This document shows positions 49,301 to 61,947 of a stretch of 64,000 nt of DNA, in pieces. The stretch's first letter is position 1. Every line of letters begins with the position of its first letter. The notes below the pieces were generated by a model. The model did no database searches. It was not told where the DNA came from and was given only the letters and a program-made list of their open reading frames with translations. The stretch is from Tanytarsus gracilentus (Eukaryota; Arthropoda; Insecta; Diptera; Chironomidae), in the NCBI GenBank assembly GCA_038502055.1, contig JAXRKN010000042.1:4324001-4388000 (forward strand), read 5' to 3'. Made by a program: the position numbers and the translations under genes.

Positions 49301-52190
49301 CGTCGAGAATTGATTTGTCCTTGTAGTGTAAAACCAAATGAGGACCTGGTATGGCATCACCATTATTTCCCTCGTTACGCTACAAAAGAAACAAAACAAT
49401 TCATTGAAAAAATGGATATAATTAAGAATTCAAAAAACCTACCTCCTCATAGGCTGTCTCAATTTGATTCATCAAACTTTTTGATCTAAGCGCTTTAATA
49501 TCAGCGTGCTTGAAATTAATTCCTTGATGATCAAGAGATTTCAAATAATATTTCTCATTTTGTTCACGCCACTGCTGATTGAAACTCTTCTGTGCTTCTC
49601 TCCACTCCTCTTCTTTTGCTTTTAGTCGTCGCAAGACAACTGGCACAGCCACATTTGGATTTTTCTTAAGTCCCTCTACAATATCCGGCGCTTTATCACC
49701 ATATATTCTTCTCAGAGCACGTTGATGAATGGTTTGGGAAGTTCCGCCAAGTGAATCGTCAAGTTTAAAGCGACTCAACTCGTCAGGTGTCATTTTAGAC
49801 ATTTTCTTTTGAACTCCCTCGAGAACACGGATAGTTGCGCTATTTGTCTCAATGACAACATCCAGTTCAAATCTCTCGTCCTCGCAACGATAAATAAACT
49901 CTTCATACTGAGTTTTTCGTGATGTATTGAATGTAGAATCTTCGGACCACGATGGAAATGAGACCCACGTGTCATTCAGCACTTCCCTACACAATGGCGT
50001 TCTCCCACTACACTTTTTCGGTTCACTTGTCTTGGGCAGGGCACAATAGCTCGTTCCTAAGCGTTTACATTGAGCGACGTCGATTTCGGCTGCAGTATCA
50101 GTTTGAATTTGTATCCGATCTTGTCTTTGAGCTACGGACAGTGAAATTGGCTCGGGAGCAGATGTTTTCAGGAACTCATGAAATTTCTTCAAAAGTTCAG
50201 GCTCTTTACTCAAAAACGGCGTGACTAAAGTCATTAGCTCAGATTTACTCACAATCTCTTGATTGTAGAGGGTCAAGCAGCGCAAAAAGTTATCGTAGAC
50301 ATCGGGCGATCTTAAGGCTTCGCGGACCTTATCGAAAAATGCATAATCTTGGAGAGTCCCCGATCGTGCTGCGTCAGCATAAGAAACGTCCCTAAATATT
50401 GGCTTATGTCGCTTCATAGGCGGCTCATTTCGATCGTGTCCCCGATTCAAATGATTCAGTTGCAGTGCAGCTGGCGAACGCTTAACTCCACTGACATTGC
50501 CATACTTTTGATTGCTTCCACTCAAATTATTTCGGCCCGTTTCCTTCTCTCTCGCTAATCCTCCTCCGTAAGACGAGAGGAGATGTAAATCTTTTTCACT
50601 ATTGCTATTTTGAAATAACTCCATCGGCGAAAGTACATTGTTCCGCGCCAAATTGTTACCAACCTGCTTGACATTTACACTGACGGGTGTGTGAAGAGCA
50701 CCCACCTTTTCTTGTGTTTCATTATGGGCGGCCAGTAGATTTTTGGTTATCAGAGCATTTGTTGCAGCTGGCGATGCATCGGGTAGAAATTGCCCAAATT
50801 CACGAAGTAAATCCTCTTGATTGTCAAACAAATGAGCGACTTGCTTAAACACCTCGGTTTCTGTTAATGGAGAATTACTCTTTCCATCTTTTCTTCGCTG
50901 CTCATTCTGATACTTGTGCAAAATCCTCAAAAAATGCTTATACTTTTCCGGTTGCTCTTGAAAACGACACTATAAAAAAAGTTTGGAAGTTTAAATTATG
51001 AAATGGAAAAATTTATTATGAGCATATACCTTAATTTTGTTGACATAAACAATCGCCTGATTAAATTGCACTGGTTGATTATCGTTCTGAAAGATTGGCT
51101 GCATTCGATGAAGGTTATTTGACTCGTTTAAACCCGATGATTGCTGTTGATTAGATGACGCGGTTTGAGACTGTTGTTGTTGTTGCTGCTGCTGGGGTTG
51201 TTGCTGAGAAGGTTGTGATTGTTGCGTTTGTGGCTGCGTGTTTGTGCCTGTTTGACAATTTGTAGACACTGGCAAAGATCTATCGGAACGATCACGGGTG
51301 AAATTTTGAGTTATATTAACGTTAACATTGCCGCTTAAGTGCTGACTTGTTATGGTCCTTTGTTCGGATTGAGATTGCTGTTGAATGTGTGAGCTTGTAT
51401 GCGTTATCAAATTTACTGGCGGGGGAACGTGCGAGCCCGGCACAAATTTCGTAGGTGGAGAGTGTTGCGTAGATATCGTTGCATTGCCAGATGGCGAGGG
51501 TACAGAGACAGAAACTTGGTATGCGAAGCCTTGATCGTTGGCTTGCACTTCAATCTTATAGCCGGGTGGCAGGAAGGTGTTGAAGCCAACAATTAGCTCA
51601 GGATGGCCTTTAAAGAGATTAGAAACACGTTGAATGACGCCCGGCGTGTCAATGCTCTGTGACTTAAACTCTTTCATTATATCCAGAAAATCATTATAAA
51701 CTTGCGGTTGATTGCCGAACTTGTATTTCACCTGATCGAGATAGCTCAGCGCATCTTCGACCTTTAGACGAGGGAAATTTTGACCGCTAATGGCTTGTGG
51801 CTGTATGGAAGCACCAGCCGGACTAGTTACGTTTATGGGGGTCGGCGTAACGGTCCCAGAGTTTGATGGTTTGGTGCGAGTTGAAATGTTGATGTTTGCC
51901 GTGTTCACGACATGCACCGACTGATTTTGTGGAGACTGCTGAACAATATTGCTCTTCTGCATATTGGAAGCAGCCGAAATTGCTGGTGAATACGTGTATT
52001 GAATATTTTGTGTTTGAGTTATGTTGCCTCCAGCATCCCGAAGCACATTCAATATTTGATATTGACTCGGCGCTGCAGTGGAACTAAGCGGAGCCGTACT
52101 CATTTGTTGTGGAGGGGTCAAGATGCGAGTGGGGCCAACGGCGATACGTGCTGAGTTGTGAAACGTCTGAATATCGTCTCTTTTCTTCAT
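46364..52190 (-). CDS. Sin3A: Sin3A transcriptional corepressor scaffold
   Basis: Nine coding exons on the minus strand: 52190-51030, 50969-49443, 49379-49151, 48848-48586, 48521-48192, 48124-47918, 47856-47644, 47052-46675, 46615-46364; 1519 residues in phase. Paired amphipathic helix domains: PAH1 (LKVEDALSYLDQVKYKFG, residues ~160-230), PAH2 (FQEQPEKYKHFLRILHKYQ, spanning the exon 1/2 junction) and PAH3 (YDNFLRCLTLYNQEIVSKSE). The HDAC-interacting domain follows (LCREVLNDTWVSFPSWSEDS through RLKAKEEEWREAQKSFN). The conserved C-terminal region has LFYANSNWYYFLRLH and DYYPAFLEMLKSLLDGN. A polyglutamine-rich tract lies between PAH1 and PAH2. It is the nuclear scaffold of the Rpd3/HDAC1 repressor complex. 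A non-coding exon ending at 54981 joins an acceptor just upstream of the ATG (exon from 52236). Confidence 0.96.
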
Positions 52191-52236
52191 TACTCGTTAA
52201 ATTTATTCTTTTTACCGCCAATATTCCAGCGAGAAT

Positions 52237-54757
52237 CTAAAAAAAGTTAAGTTTGTGTAAAGAAAAAAGTTAGTTCCATTTTGAAATTCTCTCTCACTCT
52301 CGCGTTCACCCAAAAGAAGAAGAATAAACAAATATTTTCTGATAATTATTCGCTTTTTACTAATCGACCAAAAAAGGAAGAAAGTACGTTGAAATGGAAC
52401 AGTCTTTCATTAATGTATCTCTTTCTTTTGAAGTAACATTTTCAAGGTATTTTTATACAATTTTGATAAAGATTTAGATAGATATGTATTCTATTGGAGC
52501 ACGCAAAACATGTGAAATGAAATATTTCACTAGACATTAGGAATAAAATATTTTTGTCTGTGCTCCACAATGGATTTCATTCGCTATATAGTTTCAAATA
52601 TTTTTTTCACCGGTGAACTTTTCGTACACTTTGAAGCGTCATATATTTCATTGATAAATCTATACATTTAAAACTTCTCATTTCAAATATGTTATCAAGC
52701 GAGAATTTTTTCTTACATAGAGCAATTTTTTCGATGCTCTTTTGGTGTATACCTTCAAAAAAGATACAAAAGTGGGTATGAAAGAAAAAAAATCAGAAAC
52801 TTATAAAAAAAATTTGCGCAATAAATATAGGCTCTCTTTCTCTCATACACACGAACGTATATGAATTTACTTTACATTCAACTCTGGTATGTGCGGCAGC
52901 TTCTTATTAAAAATGGAGTTTAGTTTCTGTGTTTTTTTTGTATAAATAAAAAAAATTGTAAAATTTTCCAGATTTTCTTAAACATATCATGATAAAAAAT
53001 AATTTTCATCAAACATAATAGTTAAAAAAGATTAAATCGGTAATTTTATAATTTTGATTTAATTGATTAAACATTTACTTTTTATGTCTTACTCGAAGAA
53101 AAATATTTTAGCACACTAATAATTTATTTTAAACTACACAAATAAACACAAGCAACTAAATTTCTTTTTAAATTTTGAACTTTTAACAAAGTTTCGAAAT
53201 TGCTTCTTTTTCGCGAGACTAGAGATACGTATATGTGTAAATTTAAAAAAAAATATTTCAATATAGGAACTGCTGCTAACAGTGAGAGAGAGAGAGGCTG
53301 CTATTATTGAGGATTTGAATACTTTTTTCATTTGTGTCTATGTATAAGCATAAAAAAAATTAGGGTGTATGGGTTTTATTCAGCGTTGTCACGAATATTT
53401 ATACGGAAAATTATCAAGCTAGCGCACACAGTAAACTGTATATCATATGATATCTGAATTGTACTTCCATCATAAGCTAGTGTGAGTTGATCCAAATGGG
53501 CTATATGTTTTTTTTCTTCTCTCAAGCAAAAAATATTTAAATTGCGCGAACTTAGAATTTCCGCCTTCGCTTTAAATAGCAAAAAGATAACTAAAAAAGT
53601 AATGACGAGAATAATACTCAAAATAAATCGAGTCAGTAATTTTCTCAGATACTTTTAAAGTGTGATTCAAGCTAAAAAATATTTGTCCGCCATTTTTTCA
53701 AACATCATCAAAAGTATTTCGAGTTGCCAGATTGAACCTTAATACGACGATGCATAGCCGTAAGAAGAGAGTCATTCAGATCGATGAAATAGTTTACGTG
53801 TATACGTGAAGATGCCTCTCTCACTCATACATTAGCCGAAATTTCATGTTCTACAACTTTCCCATTTTCTTTTCATAACCCCGTTTTTCACACACATTCT
53901 CCGATTTGTTGCTTCGCAGTTTTAAGAAAATATATATACACAAATACGTACGTCTATTTGATAATGTAAAATACATGAGCGAAGAGTAAAAACATTGTGT
54001 GCATGTTAGTATGAGCGACTGCTTATGCTTTGCTTTGTAATAATTAGTTGGAGAGGTAGCACACCGGACACTTTTTCAACTTTAAACGTTTAGGTTTAAA
54101 TTGTCTCTTTTTAAGGTTATGCAGTGTTTTTTTTATCAAAATTGGTTATGAAAATTTTTTAACCACTCCAACCCGATACTGTTTGAAACGTTTTATAGCG
54201 ATAAAGCAATTTTAAATAACACCTGATTTCAATGGAAATTCATTAAAATTTATTAACATCTCGCGCTCACTCGACAGTCACAAGGGGGGACTCCCAATGC
54301 ATATATAGATGTTAGTGTGCGATTGACAAAAAATATATTCTAAAGAAAAAACCGTTTCTGACAAGAGTTCTAAGGAGAAAAAAGTAGACGTAAAACTTTA
54401 CATGTATGTTTCCATAACCAAACTTTAGGACTTGAACTAATTTTGGGAATATTTTTGTGAAAAATTTAATTCCTCTTGTGGCAAACATGATTTTGCTAAT
54501 ATTATGCAATGATTTCCGAGCAAGCAAGTGAGCGAGCAGTGGGGAATTGTAATCATGCACACCTCTCAAAGAATCTAAAGAGATATAAATAGAAGACATA
54601 ATGGAAAAAGATACACTTGGCTTGCATTTTCATATGCATTGCACTTGGGGCTTTAATTTGTCTTGGAGAGGATTTCAGAACTTTTCCTTTTATCATCTTA
54701 AAACTAGCATTTTAAACTTTTTTCTTTCTTTTAACTGAGCTATATAAATGCTATATA

Positions 54758-54822
<65 letters not shown>

Positions 54823-54980
54823 AAAAATGTGTAGTGACGCTCAAGTGAAAAAATTATTTTTCCAACAAAAACTAGCTTATTTAGTTGGTTTTTTATTTAA
54901 ATAAAGTTCAATTAACGAGGAGCATCAATTATTCTTCATTCAAAACGAGTCTAACTGACCAAAACAATAAAAGTTCTTAC
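52237..54980 (-). other. Sin3A: Sin3A 5' UTR intron
   Basis: Read on the minus strand, a donor GTGCAAAAG|GTAAGAAC (exon ending at 54981) and an acceptor ...TTTTTTTAG|ATTCTCG (exon from 52236) bracket this 2.7-kb intron, so at least one non-coding exon precedes the Sin3A coding region. Apart from the GA microsatellite, no structure or coding exon was seen. Confidence 0.65.
54763..54819. repeat. (GA)n microsatellite, about 28 units
   Basis: An uninterrupted GA dinucleotide run of 57 bp lies in the Sin3A 5' UTR intron, 162 bp downstream (in gene sense) of the non-coding exon donor. In the sense of Sin3A it is a TC/CT run. Such tracts can bind GAGA-type factors, but here that is only a possibility. 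Confidence 0.95.
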
Positions 54981-54981
54981 C

Positions 54982-55845
54982 TTTTGCACAAACTTCAATA
55001 AAATTGCTTTTTTATACTCATTCACTTCTTTATCTTATTATTAATCCTTTTAACACACTTTTAATGCACTAATTTGCGTTTTTAAAGTCACCTTTCTTGA
55101 AAAAATTGTTTCCATCGAAAATTTCCAAATCAACTCGAGTGAGCTAAACTGAGCTATTTCTATTTATCTGAGCAAAAGAGGGGGACACGAAGGGCATTTA
55201 ACTGTAACTATTTTTTCAGTTTTTCGGATGATCCGAACACGTAAATTTTCAAATTAAAAGCGGGAATCCGTTAAATCCAATCAATCGCAAACAAATAAAA
55301 ACAGTCAAAATTTTTAATTTTTAGAAAGAAAATTTTTATTGCTAGGTAATTGAATTTCTGCGTCTTAATAATTATTTTATATATAACGAGAAAATTTTAA
55401 TATTGCATTTTTATATGTCCGCAAGCAATAATTATTAAATGTCTTTTTACTGTAGCAATTGGAAAGAATCATTTCTTGCTTGATATGATCTCAATAGTTA
55501 GAGAGAGATAGTGCGTAATACAATATTATCATTTTTAAAATATATTTTTATACTTTCTTGCATTATCGAAAATGTTTTATGTATATAAAACTAGTTTTTT
55601 AATGCAAAAAATTTTGTTGATATCAATATCTTAATAATCAAAAAAATCATCAAGTAACTAACAATCCTCAAATTTTTAACACTCCTTAATTCCGTTTCAT
55701 CATTATCGATGGTGTTTGTGTTCGGGCAAATGGGCTTTTTTTCGTTAATAACCGTTAATAAATATTTTTGAAAGCTACCACTTTCTTGATCTACTTTTCT
55801 ATAGTTTTATTTTAAAATTTCGTATGATTTAAGGGAGTATAAGGA
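54982..55845 (-). other. Sin3A promoter region and SNAP25 distal 3' UTR
   Basis: No coding exon was recognised. The Sin3A transcription start should lie within a few hundred bases upstream (to the right) of 54981, and the 3' UTR of the distal SNAP25 terminal exon must fall in the right-hand part. No clear TATA box was seen. Confidence 0.45.
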
Positions 55846-55911
55846 TTAATTTCGCAAAAGTTGACCTGCCCGTTTACTTGCTTCATCCAAACGATCTTTA
55901 TTGATTTCACC
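55846..55911 (-). CDS. Snap25: SNAP25 distal alternative terminal exon
   Basis: This 66-bp coding stretch encodes GEINKDRLDEASKRAGQLLR plus Asn and stop, entered in phase 0 through a CATTCATAG acceptor. It replaces GESNETRIAVANERAHDLLK of the proximal exon at 56934-56996. The heptad-spaced hydrophobic residues expected for late SNARE layers (L, A, A, L) are kept while charges change. About 1.0 kb separates the two exons, so use of the distal one needs skipping of the proximal exon and its poly(A) site. Confidence 0.82.
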   Translation of the reverse strand, partial: GEINKDRLDEASKRAGQLLRN

Positions 55912-58900
55912 CTATGAATGAGGGAACAAAAAATTATTAGCATTTTTTTCTTTTAACAAAAAGCATAACATTTTTTGGACAATTGGAACTATTTCCAGCA
56001 CACTTAAAAATTTCAACCGTAATTTTTTTAATAATTCAACAATTCACATTGAGAATCACGTGTTATACCTTTTCAGATAATTAGTAATCAAATTTTTTAT
56101 GAGATATCAAACATAATTAGATAAATTTATAAAGAGAGAGATGCAGGTCAAAAAAACTTAAATTTATTAATTATTTTTGTTTAGTAAATTTACTTTAAAA
56201 TCCCTAAAAACACTCGCAAGCATGATAGGAAAATTTATAGAATATTATTAAATATTTATTCACAGTAGATCTATATAGGACCAAAGAAACATTCATGAAT
56301 TCTTATTCATTTTGAATAGGTTAAATGCTTGAACGTTTTTTTAAAAGGAAAGCTAAGCTTTAACATGAAATTTTTGGTAACACAAGGGTTTTATATAAGG
56401 AAGCAATTTTCACATTTTTTTTCGGTGGGCATCACAACAAGAATTACCAAATGAATAATTAATGATATTTTCAGATTCAACAGGAAATTAAAAAAAATTA
56501 TCGGTTTTGACAAAGGGAACGTTTTAAAATATTTTGTGAATTTAATAACGAAGCCCTAGTTTCAATCTTTTATAAATTTTCTACAAAAATTCAATAAAAA
56601 AATTCTTGAAAGTTTAAAAAATAACTTGTTTTAAAGGCACAAAAAAGTTTTGAATTAAATTTGAATGCCAATTTTTGTTCAAAAGTGTTTGAGTAATTTT
56701 AATGTTTTTTCTTTGTCAAAACCGTTTAAGCATAATGAAAACACTAAAAACTACACTAAGTACATGAAGGAGTTAAAGTTGTCAAATCTCATTTAGGAGT
56801 CTCAAACTAAAAAGTCACTGTAGAAGCATGAGAGTAGGATAAATATGTAAAGGGTTAGCATTGCTCTATTGAGCAATTAAATTTTTTTATGTGAGAAGAC
56901 AATAAAGAATTGTATTATATAGTTTCCAACATTTTATTTGAGCAAATCATGTGCTCGCTCGTTAGCAACAGCTATCCTCGTCTCGTTAGATTCGCCCTGT
57001 ACCAAACCATATTAAATAAATAGAAAGATATATGAATGTGTATTAGTGAGGGTTAATAAAAAAAAATGTGAACCAAAAAGCGTAAAATTTCTATACAGAA
57101 AACAAAAATTTAGAATACAAAGAGGCCTAAGTCTCACCTTTCGATTGATTCTATCAACTTGTCTATTTTGATTCTCAAGTTCAGATCCCATATCAAGTGC
57201 CATGTTTCTCAGATTGCCAATCATCGTATTGACTTGACCCATATTGTCCTCCATTTCATCCTCGCGTGCATCATTTGTAATTCTAAAATAAGATGTAAGT
57301 ATTAAATAAAAGTCAAACAGATGAAGAAAAGTAATTTTGAATATGCAGACCTTCCAATGTATCCACCTTGTGGACCAAGACCATTACGATCATCACAAAC
57401 ACGCTGAGGTTGATTGTTAACAACTTTTCCATCATCATTACCTTTCCATGTTCCGTCATCTTCTTTAAAAGATGCACTCCTAATAAATAGTTTTCATTTT
57501 AGTATAAAAAAACTTAAGAACTCCTTTTATATTATTACTTATTGCAAGGTAAAACACAAATGCCGCAACATTTTTCCATTCCACTCAAATTCTTTTCAGC
57601 TTCACGCATATCCGCATTAATCTGATCCATGCCCTCTTCGATACGATCCAATTGCTCTGGAGACATTTTTTATAACGTTTTATTAGTTTAATTTTTTTAA
57701 AAATAATCCTAAACACAATAGCTTATAACTTTGCATAATATATATTACTTTGATAAAAAATAAAATATTCAACTATATCAAATTATACTAGGTGCTCAAT
57801 TACAATAAGACATGATTTTTAATTTAATGTATTCTGTCAACATGAATTGAGATCATGAAAGCTTTTTATTTAAAATTTTGACTTTATCAATTACTTGTAA
57901 ATTATTAAATGATGAAACGAAGAAGAACTTTTAATGCGTAATTTACGAGAAAATCATTTTTGGTGGAACATTTTCAATATATTTTAAAGCAAAACAATAA
58001 AAAACATGGTTATAAGCTTAAATAAAGAAAGGATTGGAACATAATATGATTGATTAAAGGTTTTGGAAGGGATCTCGGGACCTTCGGGATCCCTTACTTC
58101 TTCTTCTTACATTTGGTGAGTAACTGAGTAAATTATAAAAAAGTGATGAATGATGAATGATGAAAAATAAAATGACTGTATACTGTAAAATATATAAATA
58201 GAACTCTTAAGAATTTTGTTTTGCTTATGAAATCCCGTTTTCGGGATCCCGAAATTTGAAATGCCCTTGGGAAAATGAATAATTTTTGCGGAACTTTTGA
58301 TCGGAAATTAAAAAGTTGGCAAAATTCAAGCCTAAAATTGATGAAAACAATGAGAATGCCACAATATTTTTACAATAGCATAAAAGTCATGCTGCATGAC
58401 TACCATACTGGAGTGAGATGTTTTTTAGATATTTATGCTGTGAATAATGTTAGTAGTGATTTCGTGATATGTTTTTAGCAAAGAAAATATGTTTTAAAAT
58501 AAAAACAGTAATTTTTTAAAATTACTCTGCATGTTTTATAAATTTTTCTAATTTTTTTCTAAATTTTCTTTGTGAAAGTCTAATTTTCCAAAATTTTTGT
58601 CCATTACAACAAATTATTGCGTTGAAATTTTTCAAAAATAATGTAAAAACTGAATAATTTACCATCTTATAATCAACTTCGAAGACTTTTGCTGCTGTTG
58701 TTTTATGCTTTTTTGTTATATATGTTTGAGATTTTAGTTTCTAGATATATTATAATATGTTCGTACATGTTTATGTTCTTTAATAGAGAGGAAGAATTAA
58801 AGTTTGTCAAAATAACTGATAATAGATATATGTATATATCTAAACAAGTATTCAGATTCCATAATGAGAACATTGATTTTTTGAAACTCTTTCTTCTTTT

Positions 58901-61198
58901 TGCCCTTACCTGCTTGATCATCAAGATTTATAATGGTGCGCATTCCGACCTCCGTACTCTAGATTAAAAATATTAATGTACTATTTTATTTGCTTCAAAA
59001 GCTCTAATATTTTTGTTTTTACTTATTAGGTTCGTTTTTTTTCTGAATACTATTTTATTACACTCTCCTATAAAAGAATTTTCTTTGCATTTTTCACGGT
59101 AATCACTACTATCAACATCTAAGAAGAGAATTCAATATAAATCCAACGCATGTTAGCATTCTTTTTAATGATATTATAAATATATTAAATTGATGATTTA
59201 CTTTTAAATTTTACGCAAGAATATGTTTTTTTATAATTTTACGTGATTATATGAGTAGTTCATGTTTTTTAATGAGGCATATATGTTTTGAGATGATGGA
59301 TAACATGATATAGTTGGTTTTTTATCTAAGTTTGTGATTTATAAAATTTCGATATAGGGAGGTGGATTTAATGACATAAAAATAATAAAATTCAAACAAT
59401 AAAGAGTGACTTTTTCATTAAAATTTCTAAATTTGAATACATTATGCGAAAATTAAATTCTTTCAATGTAACAAAAGATTATTTGTATTTTATAAGAAAT
59501 CTAATGGAGTTACAGAATAATCAAAATTAAAAAGCAAGAAATTATTGAAAGTTAATTAAAGTAGAATTGACTCACCTCCCTGATCATCGAGAGCTACAAG
59601 GGTACGAATACCGGCTTCTTTACTCTGTGGTATGTGAAAGAGTTAGTTAAAATGTGAGAAGTTGTAAGTCATTTGATATCATATTTAATGTTTTGCAGGA
59701 TGGTATTTTTGAGAATGAATGTTCATGTTAAAAAAAATATATACAGTGGTGAGCAAAATAACTGAAAATATTCAGAAATATATAGCGGAGTCAGAATAAT
59801 ATATAATTGTCCATAAAACAAAAATTCAAATATTTTTAAATCAAAATTTTTCTTTCTCTACAATGGGAAAAAATGAAATTAAGAACATTTTTTTAACCGC
59901 CATTTGGAAATTTTACAAGATTTAACGATAAACTCTTGTAACTTATTGTCTATCATTGACAGAGCGAACAATTGAAAGGTTTTTAATAATATGAATGTTT
60001 TCCATCCATTATCAACAATAATTAAATTTTTATGATCATTAGTTTTTTTTTCAATTGTTGGCTCTGCCGAAATTAAACAATAAGTTACAAGAGTTTAACG
60101 TAAAATCTTGTAAAATTCCAAAATGGCGGTTAAAGAAAAATGCGCCTAATATTATTTTTACCAATATTTGAATTTTCACGAGGTTTCCGAGAAGTATTAG
60201 TTTTATGGAGGTTTTCTTAATATTTTCAGTTATTTTGCTGAAAATTAAAGTTCCATAAAGGTGTGACACACCACTGTAAATAGCCAATTTTCTTCGAATT
60301 GTTAAATGACCTTTTAACACGGTGTCCACGTGCAATTTAATTTAATTGGCAATTTTGATCAATCAATTTGTTATATATAATCCGCATGGATACATCGTGC
60401 TACAATGAAAGGTCATTTTTTGCTGAAAGGATATGCGATAATTATTGGTCTCAGCGACCCGATAGTTATGTGGTTTATTATCTGTTAAAGTGTCATAATG
60501 TTTTCGAAGTATTTGTCAGTCAAATATTTCAACCCATTTCGAAAATTTAACCTTTTAAAGAATGCAAAGTTTTCAATGGGAAAAAATTGAAGAGGTTTTT
60601 TAAAAAGTATTAATTTCGGAAATAACTTTTTTTGATACTTCTTTGTCCTTTAAATATTGCAATGGAAATGAATCTTATAACTCAAATCATATGATCATTA
60701 TTTCCATTGAAAACGTGTTTTAAATAAGTATATCGCAATAAATAAATGCTGCGAATTTTTCCAGGAATTTATAATATACAATTGACTTCAGCTTAGAGAG
60801 TGTAACTTTTCACCTAAAAAAATTTACTAGTTAATTGAGAAATAATAATTGAATTAAAAAAAGCAATGGAGTTTCTCTTTTCTATTTTTATACCAAATAT
60901 ATTTGGGGATGAAGCAGAACACGACGACGTATTCATAAGTTTTAAAGCTTAAACTTTTTAGGTTCTTTATGAAGGTCACATAGTTTAGAACTATAGAAAG
61001 GCACTTACCTCCTCGCAAAGTGCGAGCATCCGTCTGGTTGACTCAAGGGACTGTAGTGCAAATTATTAAAATTATGTCTCGAAAGAAAAAGAGAAGTCAA
61101 CTCACTTCATCAGTTTTCTCTGTAGCTTTCAGCTGAAGCTCTTGGAGTTCTGTTCGTGGTGGAGCATCACCTCCTGTTTCTGGTGCTGGTGCAGGCAT
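55846..61198 (-). CDS. Snap25: SNAP-25, neuronal Qbc-SNARE, with duplicated alternative exons
   Basis: Constitutive exons on the minus strand: 61198-61106, 61050-61009, 57656-57539, 57479-57351, 57282-57138. Exon 3 has two candidates, 59624-59576 or 58958-58910, and the terminal exon has two, 56996-56934 or 55911-55846. The isoform with the first of each has 212 residues, the same as Drosophila SNAP25. Features: first SNARE motif with SLESTRRMLALCEE and zero-layer Gln60 (DDQ); a palmitoylated cysteine linker KCCGICVLPC; second SNARE motif with TMIGNLRNMALDMGSELENQ and Gln zero layer. With syntaxin and synaptobrevin it forms the plasma-membrane SNARE complex for vesicle fusion. A non-coding first exon appears to end at 61947, with an acceptor one base before the ATG. 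The donor after exon 5 (GTCTGC at 57350) is weak. Confidence 0.95.
58910..58958 (-). CDS. Snap25: SNAP25 alternative exon 3B
   Basis: This 49-bp exon reads STEVGMRTIINLDDQA plus the first base of the next codon. It has a TCTAG acceptor and a G|GTAAGG donor, the same length and the same entry/exit phases (0 and 1) as exon 3A at 59576-59624 (SKEAGIRTLVALDDQG). Nine of 16 residues are identical, including the zero-layer glutamine. Including both or neither would shift the frame, so the pair should be used one at a time. Conservation of frame, ends and motif argues against a pseudo-exon. Confidence 0.85.
59576..59624 (-). CDS. Snap25: SNAP25 alternative exon 3A
   Basis: This 49-bp exon encodes SKEAGIRTLVALDDQG, essentially the canonical SNAP-25 sequence of insects and vertebrates around the zero layer. 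Acceptor ACCACAG and donor GGAG|GTGAGT are both strong. It lies 617 bp upstream (in gene sense) of its duplicate 3B. Confidence 0.92.
59744..60276. mobile_element. Tc1/mariner-like palindromic MITE in SNAP25 intron 2
   Basis: The ends CAGTGGTG...CACCACTG are inverted repeats flanked by TA on both sides (59742-59743 and 60277-60278), the Tc1/mariner target signature. Just inside, both ends share AGCAAAATAACTGAAAATATT. The interior is itself inverted: CCGCCATTTGGAAATTTTACAAGATTTAACG near 59900 matches the complement near 60100-60130, as do the flanking TAAGTTACAAGAGTTTA blocks. There is no transposase frame in its 533 bp. It lies upstream, in gene sense, of the mutually exclusive exon pair. Confidence 0.8.
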
Positions 61199-61947
61199 TC
61201 TAAAATAATTAAAATTGCATATGTTAGTGCAGATCGTTTCATTTATCATCACTTTCAGTAACACCTTTATATCGTTAAGTTTTGAGGAGTCACACAATTA
61301 ATCACTTATCTTTTACAATTAATTTCTTAAAAATCTTCAAACATAGAACTTTATGTTGTGAAAAAATGTGTATGAGGATATTGATTTGTACATCTGAGAA
61401 CGTCAGTGTGCGTGAGAGGAGAAAAATTTGTTCTCGTTGGAGTTTGCGTACTAAACAATGACATTTTTTTCTACTTGTATGTTTTAATTAATTATAAATG
61501 AAGAGAGACAACATAAAACACCTTAGCTAAGGTTTTAAGAAACACGTTTTCTTCATTCTTTTTTTAATAAATTTTTTAAACTGATTTTATACGTAGCTTG
61601 TAAATAAACAATATTTAAATACTTATTAAGAGTTTGCAATTTTTTGAGACTACTTGTTAATTTTTTAATGACTCATCTTGCACTTTTCTCACAGATTTTA
61701 TTTTTATTCTTTGTGAATATTTTAAAATCTTTGCAAAATTACCAAATTACCTCTAACTTTTTTCTTCTTTTTGTATTTATAATAAGCTACTGAGATTTTA
61801 CTGGTACATTTTTTAAATTCAATATCCTTACCTTAACTTTTAATTCTTTACTCCTTAAACAAGTATTAATTCTTATAATCTGAGATATTTCGGATATATA
61901 TATTTTTTATATGAACTTAGTGTGTACAGCGAAATGAGTAACCTACC

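Noticed and set aside
58060..58270. GC-richer patch with repeated GGGATCCCGA blocks in a SNAP25 intron
   Set aside because: It could be an insertion, but the ends do not form a convincing inverted repeat and I could not find a target duplication.
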